From the NCBI GenBank assembly GCA_034509755.1, contig CM067559.1, positions 32,602,032 to 32,666,031 on the forward strand: 64,000 bases of DNA, read 5' to 3'. A model generated the notes under the pieces. It searched no databases. It worked only from the letters and a program-made list of their open reading frames with translations, and had not been told where the DNA came from. Numbering within the stretch: the stretch's first letter is position 1; the number at the start of each line of letters is the position of its first letter. The DNA comes from Anisodus tanguticus (taxonomy: Eukaryota; Streptophyta; Magnoliopsida; Solanales; Solanaceae). The position numbers were made by a program, and so were the translations under genes. Shown piece by piece: positions 22,030-34,097 of this stretch.

Positions 22030-24340
22030 TGTCACGACCCCAAATCACTTAGTTGTTCGGGCACCAACCATTTCCCACCCCGATAGGCGAACCCGTCCCT
22101 TATTCATTAATTCAACAACAATAAAATAAATAAAACAGAATAAATGGAAGTCTAGATTATATCATAAATAATGTAAGTGCGGAATGATACTAATACAACC
22201 CCTTGGAACTGGTCTGAAACAACGCAAGAGTCATTAATATGTACTAGCTTGGAATAATACATATGTCTCAAAATAGGAATACTGTCTCAGAAAACAAGAA
22301 AGACAAGTAATAAGGAAGGAGTCGCCGGGCAGCGGATCCATCAAGCATGCTCACCTTGGAAACTCAGCAACAAGCATCGGGATAAGTCGCGAGGAGTGAA
22401 TGTGGAATCGGTCACGTACTCTACACTCACAAAAGAATGTAGCAAGGTAGTATCAATATAAACACTATATACCGGTAGATATCATAGTCCGACAACAGTT
22501 ACCTAACATATACAAAGAAAGGAATTGAAGAATAGACTTTCTCGCAATCAAGTACAACCACTATCACAATCTAAGAATAAACAACTCAAGTATAGAGAAT
22601 CAAATCTGAAAGCAAGAAATATGTGAATGTAATGATGAGTGGACATGCAATGTACCGGCCAAATTTAATCTATGTACACACATGCTCTGAGTGAAATATC
22701 TCTACTTCCCGGTACTCATGACCCATAGGGGACCCGTAAAGTCTATGTACCACTCTCACGATCTTGACAAAGACCTCGGGCATCGGACACTCTCACCTGG
22801 AAAAGACCTCGAACATCGGACACTCATCTCTCTTTTATGCTCTCCGACAAAGACCTCGGAGGCTGCACTCTCTCACTTATCATTATCTCCAATCACATTT
22901 CGAAACCAATCATCAAGAGAGAGATGAATGCAAATACAAGTCACACTATAACAAATATGGCGACAAGCCCACAAATTAGTCAACAATACCAAACCTAAGT
23001 AGTCCATCCCAACTTCATATCCGAAGGTGTAACATGTTGTCTCCGACAATCACTAACTCTACATATGCTTCGCTAACCGAAGTCTAACCAGAAGGTAAGT
23101 CATAACCTACCTAGATGCCGAGTGGAAGCCACAACAATCACACCTGAGCTTGCCTTTCTGAGGGTCACAGTAATACTCGAAGTCTAGAAATTATTGAAAT
23201 GTACGTTAGAAAGAGAAACTAACAATACCCATATTACTAGACTATTCTTTGAACCCAACCCAACTATGAGAGAAAAGGGGAAATGGGCCCACAAGGGTAA
23301 AACGATCATTTCATAAGTGAAATATGCAATTCAATGTTCTAGGAGTTCAATCCTACTAATCAATTGTTAAAATAACTCAAGACTAGGTCAATTTCTAGAT
23401 TCAAGTGAAAACACCCAATTTTGGGCATAAACCATAGATTTTTCCTAATCAATTTCTCAACAATAATGGAAGATTTAAGCCTAACAATTACTAATTAGTG
23501 GAGTCCAAGCTTAGATTAGTGAAACCCATCAATTAATCTCATTTTAGGCTTAATAATCAAATAAACACCATTGAGGTAGAACTCATCTTCTCTAACTAGT
23601 TTCTAGGTTTTTTCCACTATTGATTTCAATATAAGAAAGGTAATTAAAGTAAAACATTGTTAAGAAACTTACCCCAAGAAGAAATCCACCTAAAATGCTT
23701 GAATTCTCCCTAGAAGTGCCTTGGAGGAATCTTTTTGGGAATGGGGAATGAAAGACCTAATTTAACACTTAAAAAGGAATCTGGTTTCCCCGATATCCGC
23801 TACAGCGGACCTGCGCCTGCAGTCCACGCTAAAAATCCCAAAGTTCTGCTGTAGCAGCTGGCTGTCCGCTACGGCGGACCCCCCATCCATTGGGGCGCAC
23901 ATGTAGCTCGCCCTAGCGAAGCCACACACACCAAAAATGTTTCCACACTCAACCCAAATCTGACAATCACCCCATACCTCCCCGACACCAACCTGATATG
24001 CATAAACACGTAAAAATACGGTACGAACCACTCGTGGTTTCGGAATTCCCATCAGAGGTCTTTTAAATGAGTTACTCCCAACGGCCTAAAACCAACTTTC
24101 CAACCAAACGTCAAAACACTTCTGAGGGCCTTGAGAATCGAACCAACCATCCTACCAAGTCATAAATGATCCTCCGTACCTCACGGAATTGACAGAATTC
24201 CAAAAAACGTATGTTTACTCAAAAATCAATTATTGGTCAAGCGTTCTCACTTAAAGGTTGAAATTTCTCAACTTCCACTAGGATCGTCCGATAACTTCAG
24301 AAATTGAGTCAACCGGGGTAAAATAGTCAAAACACATGTA
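22030..24340. mobile_element. Nested gypsy-type LTR-like segment
   Basis: The segment starts TGTCACGACCCCAAATC, a common start of solanaceous gypsy LTRs, and contains GGCGAACCCGTCCC. Near its right side it contains palindromic pieces (TCCGCTACAGCGGAC at about 23796 and TCCGCTACGGCGGAC at about 23866). The right end is uncertain: CCGGGGTAAAATAGTCAAAA at about 24314 is of the kind found near such LTR ends, but I see no clear target duplication. No coding domain was found; the 96-codon open frame at 23762-24052 is chance. Confidence 0.5.
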
Positions 24341-24789
24341 ATGACTGAATATGTTGTTATAATAATATATATAATTTAGGGTTGTTATGAACTTGGAATA
24401 AATCCCTAAGTATAGAAGTTTATGATTTCATGGATAAACGTGGCATGGGGAAGAACAATGGTGTTCTCACACGTGGATAGAAGTTCTACATACTTGTAAA
24501 TACTCTAATCCAACGAATCATCTTGCTTCTCTAACGAAGAACATCCAACCCCTAGTTTTGATTCGTTGAAGATGATTACTTGTTAATCCTATGTTTTTGT
24601 TTAAGAATAATGTTAGGAATAATGTATTTAGCGCTAGGATTGATTAGGAATCGTAGAGATGTTCTTACCTTGATGAGGGAGGTTAAGAGGAGAGAAAGGA
24701 TCTTGAGAGAGTTTTCTACGAGGTTGAATGAGTTGGTGAATGATTTTTTGGACTAAGTGTTATATTTAAATGATGGACATTTTGGATCC

Positions 24790-24990
24790 CCTATCTCGCT
24801 GAGCGAGCTCCAAAGTGAGTCCTACCTCGCTTTGAGCTAAGCTCAGCGAGCTCACCTGTCCAAAATGTACTTAGCTAATTTTTTTTTTAAAATCATTTTG
24901 GGAACCTAAACCTCGCTGAGCGGAGTCCAAATCATGACCCTAACTTGCTTTAAGCTTAGCTCAGTGAACTCCTAGGTCCATTTCACACTT
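24790..24990. repeat. Duplicated module with CTCGCTGAGCGAGCT palindrome
   Basis: Two imperfect copies about 116 bp apart each hold CTCGCTGAGCG...TCCAAA, then a TGCTTT/CGCTTT-GAGCT core, then GCTCAGYGARCTC. The first palindrome is CTCGCTGAGCGAG. Repeated GC-rich palindromes of this kind occur inside LTRs; function unknown. Confidence 0.6.
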
Positions 24991-25353
24991 AGTCAAAATT
25001 TTACGTTTTTCGACTTTGCCGATAATGTTTAGTAATATGGACATAACGCCTAACACATAGCTCCGATTTATCTCCACCATTTTTGGTTGGAAAGGTATTT
25101 CAAATATCTACAACTTTTATGAAGGAATGTTTCCCAAATTCCTTATAGATTTATCCGTAAAGTCGCTTTAAGTGAGGCCTGCTGCAACTCACTTGAAAAC
25201 ATGCTCTATAGAGTAGCTTCTGACTCTAATTTTTCCTAAGACCCTTCTTATTCCTTGATTAGTTTTCAAAACACTTCCTACACTCCTCATCTTGATTTTA
25301 TCATGTTCCCATCATACGGTTCAAATCATAGCCCGAAGGTACGAGGTGTTACA

Positions 25354-25543
25354 TACGACTAATGGTGCAAATATCACCACTTATCCTCCTCCAAATATCA
25401 ACGAAGCTAACCTGTTTTATAACCACTGCAAGAAACCTAGCCATGTAGAGGACATGTGTTATAGATTGCATGGAATTTCCAAAGACTTCAAGTTCACCGG
25501 GTTAAAACTCAGGTTCAACAGCAAATGTACATGGTGGATGTGA
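25354..25543 (+). pseudogene. copia gag relic, 3' part resumed after insertion
   Basis: Directly after the 5-bp duplication the frame reads TNGANITTYPPP and then NHCKKPSHVEDMCYRLHGIS. This is the zinc-knuckle region of copia Gag (usual form CxxCxxxxHxxxxC), here with the first Cys lost. It is followed by KDFKFT. It fits as the continuation of the gag interrupted at 20900. It ends in a stop soon after, and no protease follows. Confidence 0.7.
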
Positions 25544-26882
25544 GGAAGTAATGGATAGGAGTCATGGTAACAACTTGTAGAGTCACAATTTAACAAATGA
25601 ACAATGTGATAACCTGATAAGGTTGATGGAGAATGCTTAAATTTAAGGAGCAACTGAAGATACTAAGGAGATTGCCGACAACATCATAAGTGGAGCTTTG
25701 AACTTTGCGGGTATTTTGACTTGTCATATCTCTATTACTGAGATTGGTGACTTATCATGTGCATGTTTCAAATTATCTAATGCTTCCTGAATTATAGACT
25801 CAGAGCCTCAAATCATATAATTTTCAATAAAACCTTACTCACAAATGTCAAAACCTTACCTTACTCCTTCCTAGTTACATGGACACTTATTATGAACCGA
25901 AGAAAGTATTTTTTACTCTATTATCATAAATTGGAGACTGATACATCGGAAGGTTGACAAACTGAAAATTGTTTATGAAAATTTTGGTATCTTTTGATAA
26001 AATTTCAACAATAACAACAAATCAAATAATAAATCTTTACTCCGAAAGAAGCGGTGAATACCGACTCTTGATAGTTGTAGCCTTAAAATTTGACATAATA
26101 TATAGATGGACACTCCAACTTGATCTTCTCATCTTCATCTTTGTGTTCGTCATCATTCTCGCTGGAATTGTTATCTCAATTATTAGTCGCCATTTTTACT
26201 ATTGTTTGACATTTGACTTTCTATATTTTTCTACAAACGAGTTTATGCATTATGACATAACAATAATAATAATATATTCAGTGTAATTTCACAAGTGGGC
26301 TTTATGCGATATGGTAAAATTATAAAATTATTTGATTTCATAATTACTTCAACCAACTGTTAGAATTTTGAACTTAAAATCTAGGACAGAGGAATTGATT
26401 TGTGGAAAGTTGAAATATTTAAAAGAATCGATTTATTTTGTCGGCCGGTAAGTCAGAAGTGGAAGAAAAAAAGGTCTAGCAGAATTAGCCATTACTTCTT
26501 TTGGTAATATTATTTCTGTCAAAATTAACGATTACCTTCTCCTGGTAACATTATTTCTGTCAAAATTAACCATTTCTAGTGCAACAGGATATTGCGCTAG
26601 TAACATCTGGAATCTATAATTGTTTTGTGAGTATTTTAAAATTTATTGCAATCCTTTTCTATTTTTGTTATTTCAAATGAAGATAAGATTACATAAATGC
26701 AAGATATTATTTGAATTGTGTGCTGAAGAGAAATGGAGTAAGGGTTCCAAAATGGAAGTCTAATTGACGGTATTTTGGTGATAATAAATCAATTAGAGAA
26801 GGGTCCGTTGAGAGAAAAGGTGAGGCATGGTTAGAGATGGTTTCTGGTAATATCAGCTTAAAAGAATAACTTCACGCATTTA
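25544..26882. other. Non-coding, no recognised feature
   Basis: AT-rich sequence. The 105-codon open frame at 25969-26286 is hydrophobic and Ile/Phe-rich without a family I recognise, consistent with chance in AT-rich DNA. Between 26480 and 26580 there are two copies of a short stretch (GTAACATTATTTCTGTCAAA / GTAATATTATTTCTGTCAAA). Confidence 0.5.
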
Positions 26883-27221
26883 TGGTCATTTGAGAGCTGG
26901 TTAGGAGCTAAGTTATTCATGTATAAATCTTGCATAAGTAATATAATGTTTGGGAGCATTTTTTTGCTATGTATAAAATTCAACACAGCTAATACGGTAT
27001 TTGGTTTGCACTTTAGAAGCCCACATAATTAATAATTGTATAAGTTACGAAGAAATTTATGCATTATTTTATATAGGATAGAAGATGAAATAACTAATAC
27101 ATAAATAACTAAGCTCTGTATAATCAATTTCTTAATAAAATAATACATAAATTTTCTCATAACTAATTCATGTATTAATACAGTAATATTTGCATAACTC
27201 TAACCAGCTATCAAACGACCC
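26883..27221. mobile_element. Tourist-like (PIF/Harbinger) MITE
   Basis: Left end TGGTCATTTGAGAGCTGGTT is inverted at the right end (reverse complement GGGTCGTTTGATAGCTGGTT), a TIR of about 20 bp with few mismatches. The 339-bp element is flanked by TTA on both sides (26880-26882 and 27222-27224), the usual target duplication of PIF/Harbinger-type MITEs. It is AT-rich and non-coding. Confidence 0.8.
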
Positions 27222-27224
27222 TTA

Positions 27225-28319
27225 AAGTTCGGGTGGAAAACATGTATATGTCATGTCAGCTATAGGTGTTAATTAGTCACTCTCGCCCAAAAGACATATC
27301 TATCTAGCCACATTGACAAATAGGTGTTTATCTAGCGGTTGATGTCCAAGTTTGAATGTCTATCTATATTATTCCTTAAATGATTATGAGATGGAATGAT
27401 GGATATGTATAGCTTTTTCGGAAGACGGGTTGAAACCTCTCAGTATGATTATGATCCATATAAATGCTTGCACACATTAGGTTTTCCTATTACAGTATTT
27501 GTCAAAATTGAAAGAGACACATTGAATATTTTCTTTCTTTTTTACAGAGTTTACAATATGAATTTCAACAGATATAAAAATAATGATGCTCTTCTACTAT
27601 TTAAATTGGTCAAATTCATCATCGGGTGATTCGAATCTATGCTTAGATTCCTAATCTGAGTTCAAATTGGCAATCAAAACTCAATTTTACCCTTTTTAAA
27701 TTTTGGGGAAAATCCCCCAATTTTTCATTTCAAATTTCATGTTTAAAGGCTCAAATCTAATGAATATTGAAGATACATAATTAAAATCAAGTTTGGTTTA
27801 TTTACCCCAAATATTGTACCAGGTCGAGCTCAAAATCCTCAAAATTGGTATTGGAATGAATAAAATTCCTAAACTTTAACTTTTTATATCACTGGCAGGG
27901 CTCCTTCACGTTTGCGACAGTGTCCTTGCGATCCTCCCAAGCTTGATCTCTACCCTTCGTGTTGGCGCCCCGACGTCCACCTTTGTGATGAACAAATGCC
28001 AGATCAATGCTCCCCGGCCTCTTGACTCTACGCGACCATGTGTCTCATGACCGCGAAGCATTGAAGCTTCCTCTTATGTGATCACAACACTGACTTTCGC
28101 GAACATGATGGTTTACACCAGCACTAGAAAAAAAAAATCTTCGCAACTGAAATGAGAATTTTTTATTTTAAAATATCTCCTAGCCCCTCGGGTCCCAACT
28201 TGAACCACTCAAATCCTAAAATGGGGAGTTCAAAATTAAAATTAAGAGTTGATTTACTACAGGTATGAAGAAAAGATACCTTCATTAGTATAAAACCAAG
28301 GAAATTTTTTCTAATTAAA
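27225..28319. other. Non-coding, probable repeat-derived sequence
   Basis: No family recognised. The open frame at 27396-27629 (77 codons) has no homology I can name. A GC-richer island at about 27890-28090 (GTTGGCGCCCCGACGTCCAC) suggests an old inserted fragment. Confidence 0.4.
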
Positions 28320-30221
28320 ATGAGCTTAAGAGGAGCTTAAATGGTTAAGCTAATAACCTTAATGTACGTGCGAGCTCACACAAGAATAACGAGATTATTG
28401 AGATACTTCGACATCAACATGGAACAAGTTAAAAGGGTTTAAAGGGCCAAGTTGAATGACCAAGTGTATAACTTGAAAAATTGGACTAAGTTTGAAGTTG
28501 GAGATAATGATAAAACCGTGACCGGAACAGTAGGCACAGTTCAACTGTGACAATTTCCAATGAGAGAAAAGAGGCCGTAGCTGTGTTGTCCAACCGTGGC
28601 TATGGTGTCCATCGACCTGCTAGGGCATTTTGAGCTTTTAGACTTTTTTTCCAAAATACATTTTTCGTAGCTTTAAAATGGCATTCGTGACTTGCGGGGA
28701 GGGGTGATTCTATTTTCAAGGCAATCGGATGAGTATCGTAGAGGAATTAGCAAAATTGAAAGTTCTTAAGTTAAGAAAATGGAAAAATTTGACCAAAGTC
28801 AACATTGGAGGTTAGAGAGGTCAAATCGGAATTTCGCCGATTACATGAGGCCTGAAGCGTGATTTATGACTCAGTCAAGTAGTTGGTTTGGATCATGACG
28901 GGTCGGGTGTGATTTGGACTCTTGGTTGAGAAACTAGTTAAGTTAAAGGATTACAGTTGACCATGGTCAACATCGGGTCAAGACAACCCCATATCGTTGT
29001 TTTGAGAGTTCGATCAAGTTCATATGATGATTTTGGACTTGTCCATAAGTTTTGGTTAGATTTCGATGAGTTTTGGATGAATTTGGATTATGACGTGCTC
29101 ATATTTGATATTTTGGCGTCGTTGCTTTGGAGATAAAGGGTCCATATTGAAAAATAAGAATTCCAAATTATGTTCTGATCAAACCACTAGATTCATAACG
29201 TGATTACAGAACCATAGCAAAAAGAATCGTCGAATTTCGAGATCGTATGAGGAAGTTATGGTCGTTTTAGTGCGGAGAGCTATTGTTGGTGTCGGGTGAG
29301 TTTGCAAATGCGAACCTTTGGTCCCAATTGTGAGATCTAGTCACAAATGCGAGATTTGGTCGCAAATGGGAAGATCCGGTCGCAAATGCAAAGCCCGTGT
29401 GTATTAAATTTTAGATTCACTTATTTAGTATTTTCATCATATTTTGAGTTTTAGAGCTCCAATTTGGGTGATTTTCACGGTGTTGTTTCCTTTTTGGAGA
29501 GAGGGTAAGATTCTAATAGTTATTTTTATGATTCCCCATGATTACTTCAGTTTATTAGTGTTTATTTCATGATTTGGTTTGAGAAAATTGGGGGTTTTGA
29601 GCTCTTAGGGTAAGAGAATGGAAAATATTGATTTGGGGATTGATTCATGGATGGAATTGGGTGGTTTTCTAGATCTAGGCTTTATAAGTTATTGATAAAC
29701 CTATTTTTAAATAAATTCCAATTTTACCCTTGGGGCTCGGAATTACCTTTTTGGGTTCGTTTTAGGATTCTGAATTAAAGTATAAGAATATGGGTATCAT
29801 TCGACTCGTCCAACCTTGTAAAGTACTATTTTGACTAGATTGAACTCTTTTGGTGAATTCTAATGTGGTAGAGCTTTCGAAAACTTAATCTACTTAATAT
29901 TTTCTCGGGTCGAGAATGAGATTATTTAGAGTCATTGAGAAAGGGCAAGTCCATTCGTGAGCTTGTGGACTTCAAATCTAAGGCAAGTTGAGACCTTACT
30001 TAACTCTATTTAAAGTTTAACACATTCCAACACAGGCCCAAACCAATATAACGAATGGATGGCCATTTAAGGTTACCTACACTGTATAGAAGCACCACAC
30101 CGGGCTATCAACCCACGACGACTATCCTTCATTCCGAATATCTAGGCAAAATCACACCGGGGCTAATAACCCTCGATGACCACTCTTTCAATCATCCTTT
30201 GGTTGGGGAAAATCACGCATA

Positions 30222-30258
<37 letters not shown>

Positions 30259-31930
30259 ACACATAGGTTTAATGTGGGCTTGTCTCTCACACACACAAAT
30301 CTTGTCAAATAAAATCTTTTTTATAGATTGAGAAGTATGCTCGAAAAGATACATACCTCAATTCCCGCTATAACGCTACCAAACGGTTTTTTCGAGGTTC
30401 AACAATCACTCTACAATTGATTTAGATGAGAAAGATTAGAACTTTACACTTTTCTCTTGAATTCTCACCCTTTTCGAAAGCTGGGGTTTTTAAGTCAAAT
30501 TCATGTTCTTGCTTTTATACGATTCAACCATGGATTATAACAATATATAAATGATATAAAAATCTTAAAACAATCCCCATAACTATACTGGAATTACAGA
30601 AACTTACCTCATATTGAATTCCCAAGGATTCTTTTCTTCAATCGTTCTCGAATCGAATTCTCACAATCTATGAAACAGATGTGGATTCTAGCGTTAATCT
30701 TTATTAATAATTCATGTAGGAGTGTTAGAATTACTTATAAATACATGGAGTAACCTTACATTGGTGTGGGAGGATGTGGAGAGGAGAGAAAAATCGACTT
30801 AGGGTTTTGTAGAAGTGAAAATAGACTTAAATTGCAGAAATTCATGTTTAAAGCTGAGTTCTGCATTTTTGGGGTCCCTGTGCGTCGCCCCCATCGTACA
30901 AAACTTTATGTAATTTATAGAGTTTTCATGTTATGGCTGCGCGTTGCCCAACCATAGCATAGAATTTTCTGCACATACACCCGACGTAAAATAGTCATAA
31001 CTCTTTATAGAAAATTCTGATTGAGCTGGTCCATATGTGGTTGGAAAGGTATTTTAAAGATAATGTTTTCATGCTTTATGTTTCATCAAATTCTTGATGT
31101 ATTTTCATGTAAACAGGCTGGAAGTCAGATCTATTGTAAACTTAGTCTATTCTATCGAATCTTATGCACCTCACTATTCGTCTTGATCTTAAAATGACTA
31201 TTTTCACCGAAATTCACTTTGATAGGACTTCTTACGACTAAAATGTCACATTAATACTTATTTAACATAAACACACCTAATCCAAATTTACAGAGTATTA
31301 CTGAAGGATTGGATGAAATGTACTTATCTCACTTGATGGATTACTTTAATACTTGATAAATTAGGTAAAATTCTCGTCTTTTACTTGTTGGATTGAGAGT
31401 ATGACTTTATGTACTAATAGTGGTTGAGCGTGGAAGTAATCATTCGGAAGGCCAATCCTCATCATCATTTTAGTTTAGGGTCAGTCGATAATAATGTTGA
31501 GTACACATTGATTTTCGTACTTACTCTACACTTGTTACACCTTTTTTTGTGCAGAGTATGTCCCTAGTACTAGAGGAATACGAGGATTCACCGAGCGTTG
31601 AGAGACTGTTCGGAGGATTTAGGGTGAGCTGATGGCTGATCCGCGGCACCGAATTCCCTTTCCTTTACTTTATTTCTATCTTTTTCATTCTTAGACAGTG
31701 CATTAGGGATGGTTATTCAGACTTATATATTTTACCCTAGTAGCTCTTATACTTTTGACATCAAATTTTGAATAATTGTACTTATTCCGCATATTTATAA
31801 TTATGAGATTTAGTTATGACTTGAATCGACTTCACTCTTAGACAGTGCTTACTGGGTTCGGGAGGGGAAGGTGGTGTGGGGGGGGTAAGCGCCTTCACGA
31901 CTTTTGAATTTGGATCATGATAATAGCTAA
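28320..31930. mobile_element. Gypsy-type LTR / non-coding relics, nested
   Basis: Long non-coding stretch with wording typical of solanaceous gypsy LTRs: CATGACGGGTCGGGTGTG, GTTGACCATGGTCAACATCG and repeated GGTCGCAAATGCGAGA-like motifs at 29290-29400. To the right are GTGCAGAGTATGTCCCTAGT and TGATCCGCGGCACCG near 31550-31650, then GAATTTGGATCATGATA at about 31907-31923, which resembles an LTR end. A second relic in the middle (about 30000-31270) contains ACACCGGGCTATCAACCCACGAC and GGTTGGAAAGGTATTTTAAA. No coding domains. Boundaries are approximate. Confidence 0.5.
30224..30253. repeat. (AT)n microsatellite
   Basis: About 15 uninterrupted AT dinucleotides. Confidence 0.95.
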
Positions 31931-32365
31931 GTGGTAGCAACAAGTTACTGAAGAAAAAGGAAGAAATAGACGAAAGAAAAAAAAGATAAAAGAATTGGGA
32001 TAATATTTCTTCGTTCCACTCACTAGGATTTCGTGAAAAATATTTTAGGTGCTACAAGAGATCAAAAGGTGGTACTTATACTTCAAACAAATATCATATA
32101 ACCGGCGCAATACGAACAATTAGTGAGCTAGCAAGACTTAGATACATTTTATATATGCAACGTCACCCACTAATCATTAGAATTTTACAACACCAAAAAC
32201 ATGGTTAGATATTCTAGTTTGAATTTTAAATTTCAGCATTTTAAGAAAATACTTAATTCTTCCAAAATAAACTGTCCTAATAACTGTATTACCAAATTCA
32301 GATCAAATTATTTTGATTTACTTTAAAAAAATTTACGACGTGGTAAAAACAAGTCTCATTATGCA

Positions 32366-32366
<1 letters not shown>
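31931..32366. other. Non-coding, no recognised feature
   Basis: AT-rich spacer between the gypsy relic and the microsatellite; nothing recognised. Confidence 0.4.
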
Positions 32367-32429
<63 letters not shown>

Positions 32430-32450
32430 CATACATACATACATACATAC
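32367..32450. repeat. (AT)n-(CATA)n compound microsatellite
   Basis: About 29 AT dinucleotides followed by about seven CATA/ATAC tetranucleotides. The 65-codon open frame across it (Ile-Tyr repeats) is an artefact of the repeat. Confidence 0.95.
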
Positions 32451-32674
32451 ATTTCAAAGTGCTCGGTTCTATCTCGACAATTAGGAATTCATTCATATAT
32501 TTCGCTCTAAAAGAAAATGCTTCTTTTTTTCTCTTTTTTTTTTTCTGTGTATACCAATCATGACTGAAAAGGGTCTTATAAATACTAAGAGTTTAAGTGA
32601 AAATCAGAAAAAAGCCATCGATCCTATGTGATTTATTTATTTACCTAACTATTTTTAGTCTTGGAGAAATCATT

Positions 32675-33926
32675 CCTATTGTTTGGCCAAATAAAACTAG
32701 GGTTAAGGTTAGAGTCATGAGGTATTTAATCAACACATGTGAATCTGTTTCCGCTAACTAACTAGCAAGTGTATAGTTATATTCAATCAACTTGTAGAGG
32801 GAAAGATTAATGTATATGAACTTGGTACTAGGCAAATAGAAGAATTATAAAAGCTATCTGCTCTTAAATAAGTTAAATTTGGCGAAAAAAAGAAACAACT
32901 CGATCAATCATCTCAAACTTCTCAACCTCTATCACTTCTCTCTAAATTCGAGGCGACAACTGAAGATGATGTAAACCAAAGTAGGTTTTTATGTTGGGGG
33001 CCCATCAACAAGTTTGGTGGACGGAAGGGGTGCTAGCCATGGAACAATAGAAGGTCATGGTAACTAATCATACTAGTATTTCTAGTGTTCCACTTTTTTA
33101 TCATGTTTTTCTTGAATAGCATTCCCTACTTTTATTTTGTCTTACATTATTTATTAGTTCACATTATTCTAATGATAAGTGAAAGTTATGCTATGTTAGT
33201 AGAAAAAATGTTATTCGATCATCCTAGAAATATGTGTACTGTCTAGTGATTTATTAAATCACATTTCAATCATATTCTACTTCTTCACATCATAAAACAG
33301 ATTGTACTTGCTTGTTACATTTTCTAGATTTTTATGATGTGGTGAAAATACAATTGAAATGTGATATAATAAATCACTAGACATCACAAATATTTTTAGG
33401 ACGGCTGAATAACACTAGTACATTTTTTCTACTAACACAGTATAACTTTCACATACCATTAAAATAACATGAACTAATAAATAATGTACGACAAAATAAA
33501 AGTACGGAATACTATTTAAGAAAAACATGAAAAAAAAGTAGAACAATGAAAATACTAGTATAATTAGTCATCATGACCTTCTATTAATCCACAACTAGCA
33601 CCGCTTCCACCCACCAAACTTGTTGATGGCCCCCAACATGAAAACCTCTACTTTGATTTACATCATCCTCAATTATCGACTCGAAATTAGAGAGTGGTGA
33701 TGAAGACTGAGAAGTCTGAGATTGTTGATTGAGTTGTTTTTTCTTTCATCAAATTAACCTGCTTAAGAGCAGATAGCTTTAACAATCCTTCGATTTGCGC
33801 ATCAAGTTCATATATATCAATATTTTCCTCGACACTTGGTTGAACATGATTTCTATACACTTGCTAGTTACACTAGTGGAAACAAATTCACATGTATTGA
33901 TTAACCTTTTATCCCAAACAATAGAC
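32675..33926. repeat. 1.25-kb foldback (long inverted repeat, short loop)
   Basis: Left arm 32675-33297 and right arm 33329-33926 are inverted copies separated by about 31 nt. Matching landmarks are CTATTGTTTGG / CCAAACAATAG at the outer ends, AACAAGTTTGGTGG / CCACCAAACTTGTT in the middle and TCTTCACATCATAAAA / TTTTATGATGTGGTGA at the inner ends. The arms differ by scattered substitutions and small indels, including a ~25-bp extra piece near the left outer end. Each arm carries a gene-like fragment (KLSALK, then QTSQ, then EDDVNQSR) of unknown family. If transcribed, this would form a very long hairpin RNA. Confidence 0.85.
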
Positions 33927-34097
33927 AATCGAGCTCACTTAAATTTATTAAGTGATTACAGGTTCTTCCTTGCAGCAATAAGATGGCCGCCGATAATCCA
34001 CACACTCTGTGAAGGAAACAAGATCGCACACTACCTAGCAAGCTCTGAAAGTACTTTAGACTTTAATGTAATAACTAGGGGGACGGATGTATTTTGA
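33876..34097 (+). pseudogene. RNase-H-like (RVT_3 type) fragment
   Basis: The frame reads VETNSHVLINLLSQTIDN, then LLSDYRFFLAAI and PIIHTLCEGNKIAHYLASSES. The pattern E-T/D-S at a strand end, then IxHxxxEGNxxAxxLA, is typical of the plant reverse-transcriptase-like RNase H domain found in LINE-derived and related genes. The normal AD before LA is AH here. The fragment has no start, and its first part lies inside the right arm of the foldback. A relic rather than a gene. Confidence 0.6.

Larger units (their letters stand above)
20901..25353. mobile_element. LTR-type insertion in copia gag (solo LTR or non-autonomous element)
   Basis: The insertion begins TGTAACGCCCCGAACC and ends GGTACGAGGTGTTACA, so it has the TG...CA ends and the short inverted termini (TGTAACRCC) of gypsy-type LTRs. 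Flanks TATGA (20896-20900) and TACGA (25354-25358) fit a 5-bp target duplication with one decayed CpG. It has no recognisable gag, protease, RT or integrase. Internal stretches such as GGGACGTAAGTACATTTGA (near 21311) and GGTTGGAAAGGTATTTCAAA (near 25085) are of a kind common in solanaceous LTRs. A second LTR-like segment starting TGTCACGACCCC at 22030 is probably nested inside. Confidence 0.7.

Noticed and set aside
32367..32510. 65-codon frame with Tyr-Ile repeats
   Set aside because: Translation of the (AT)n/(CATA)n microsatellite.
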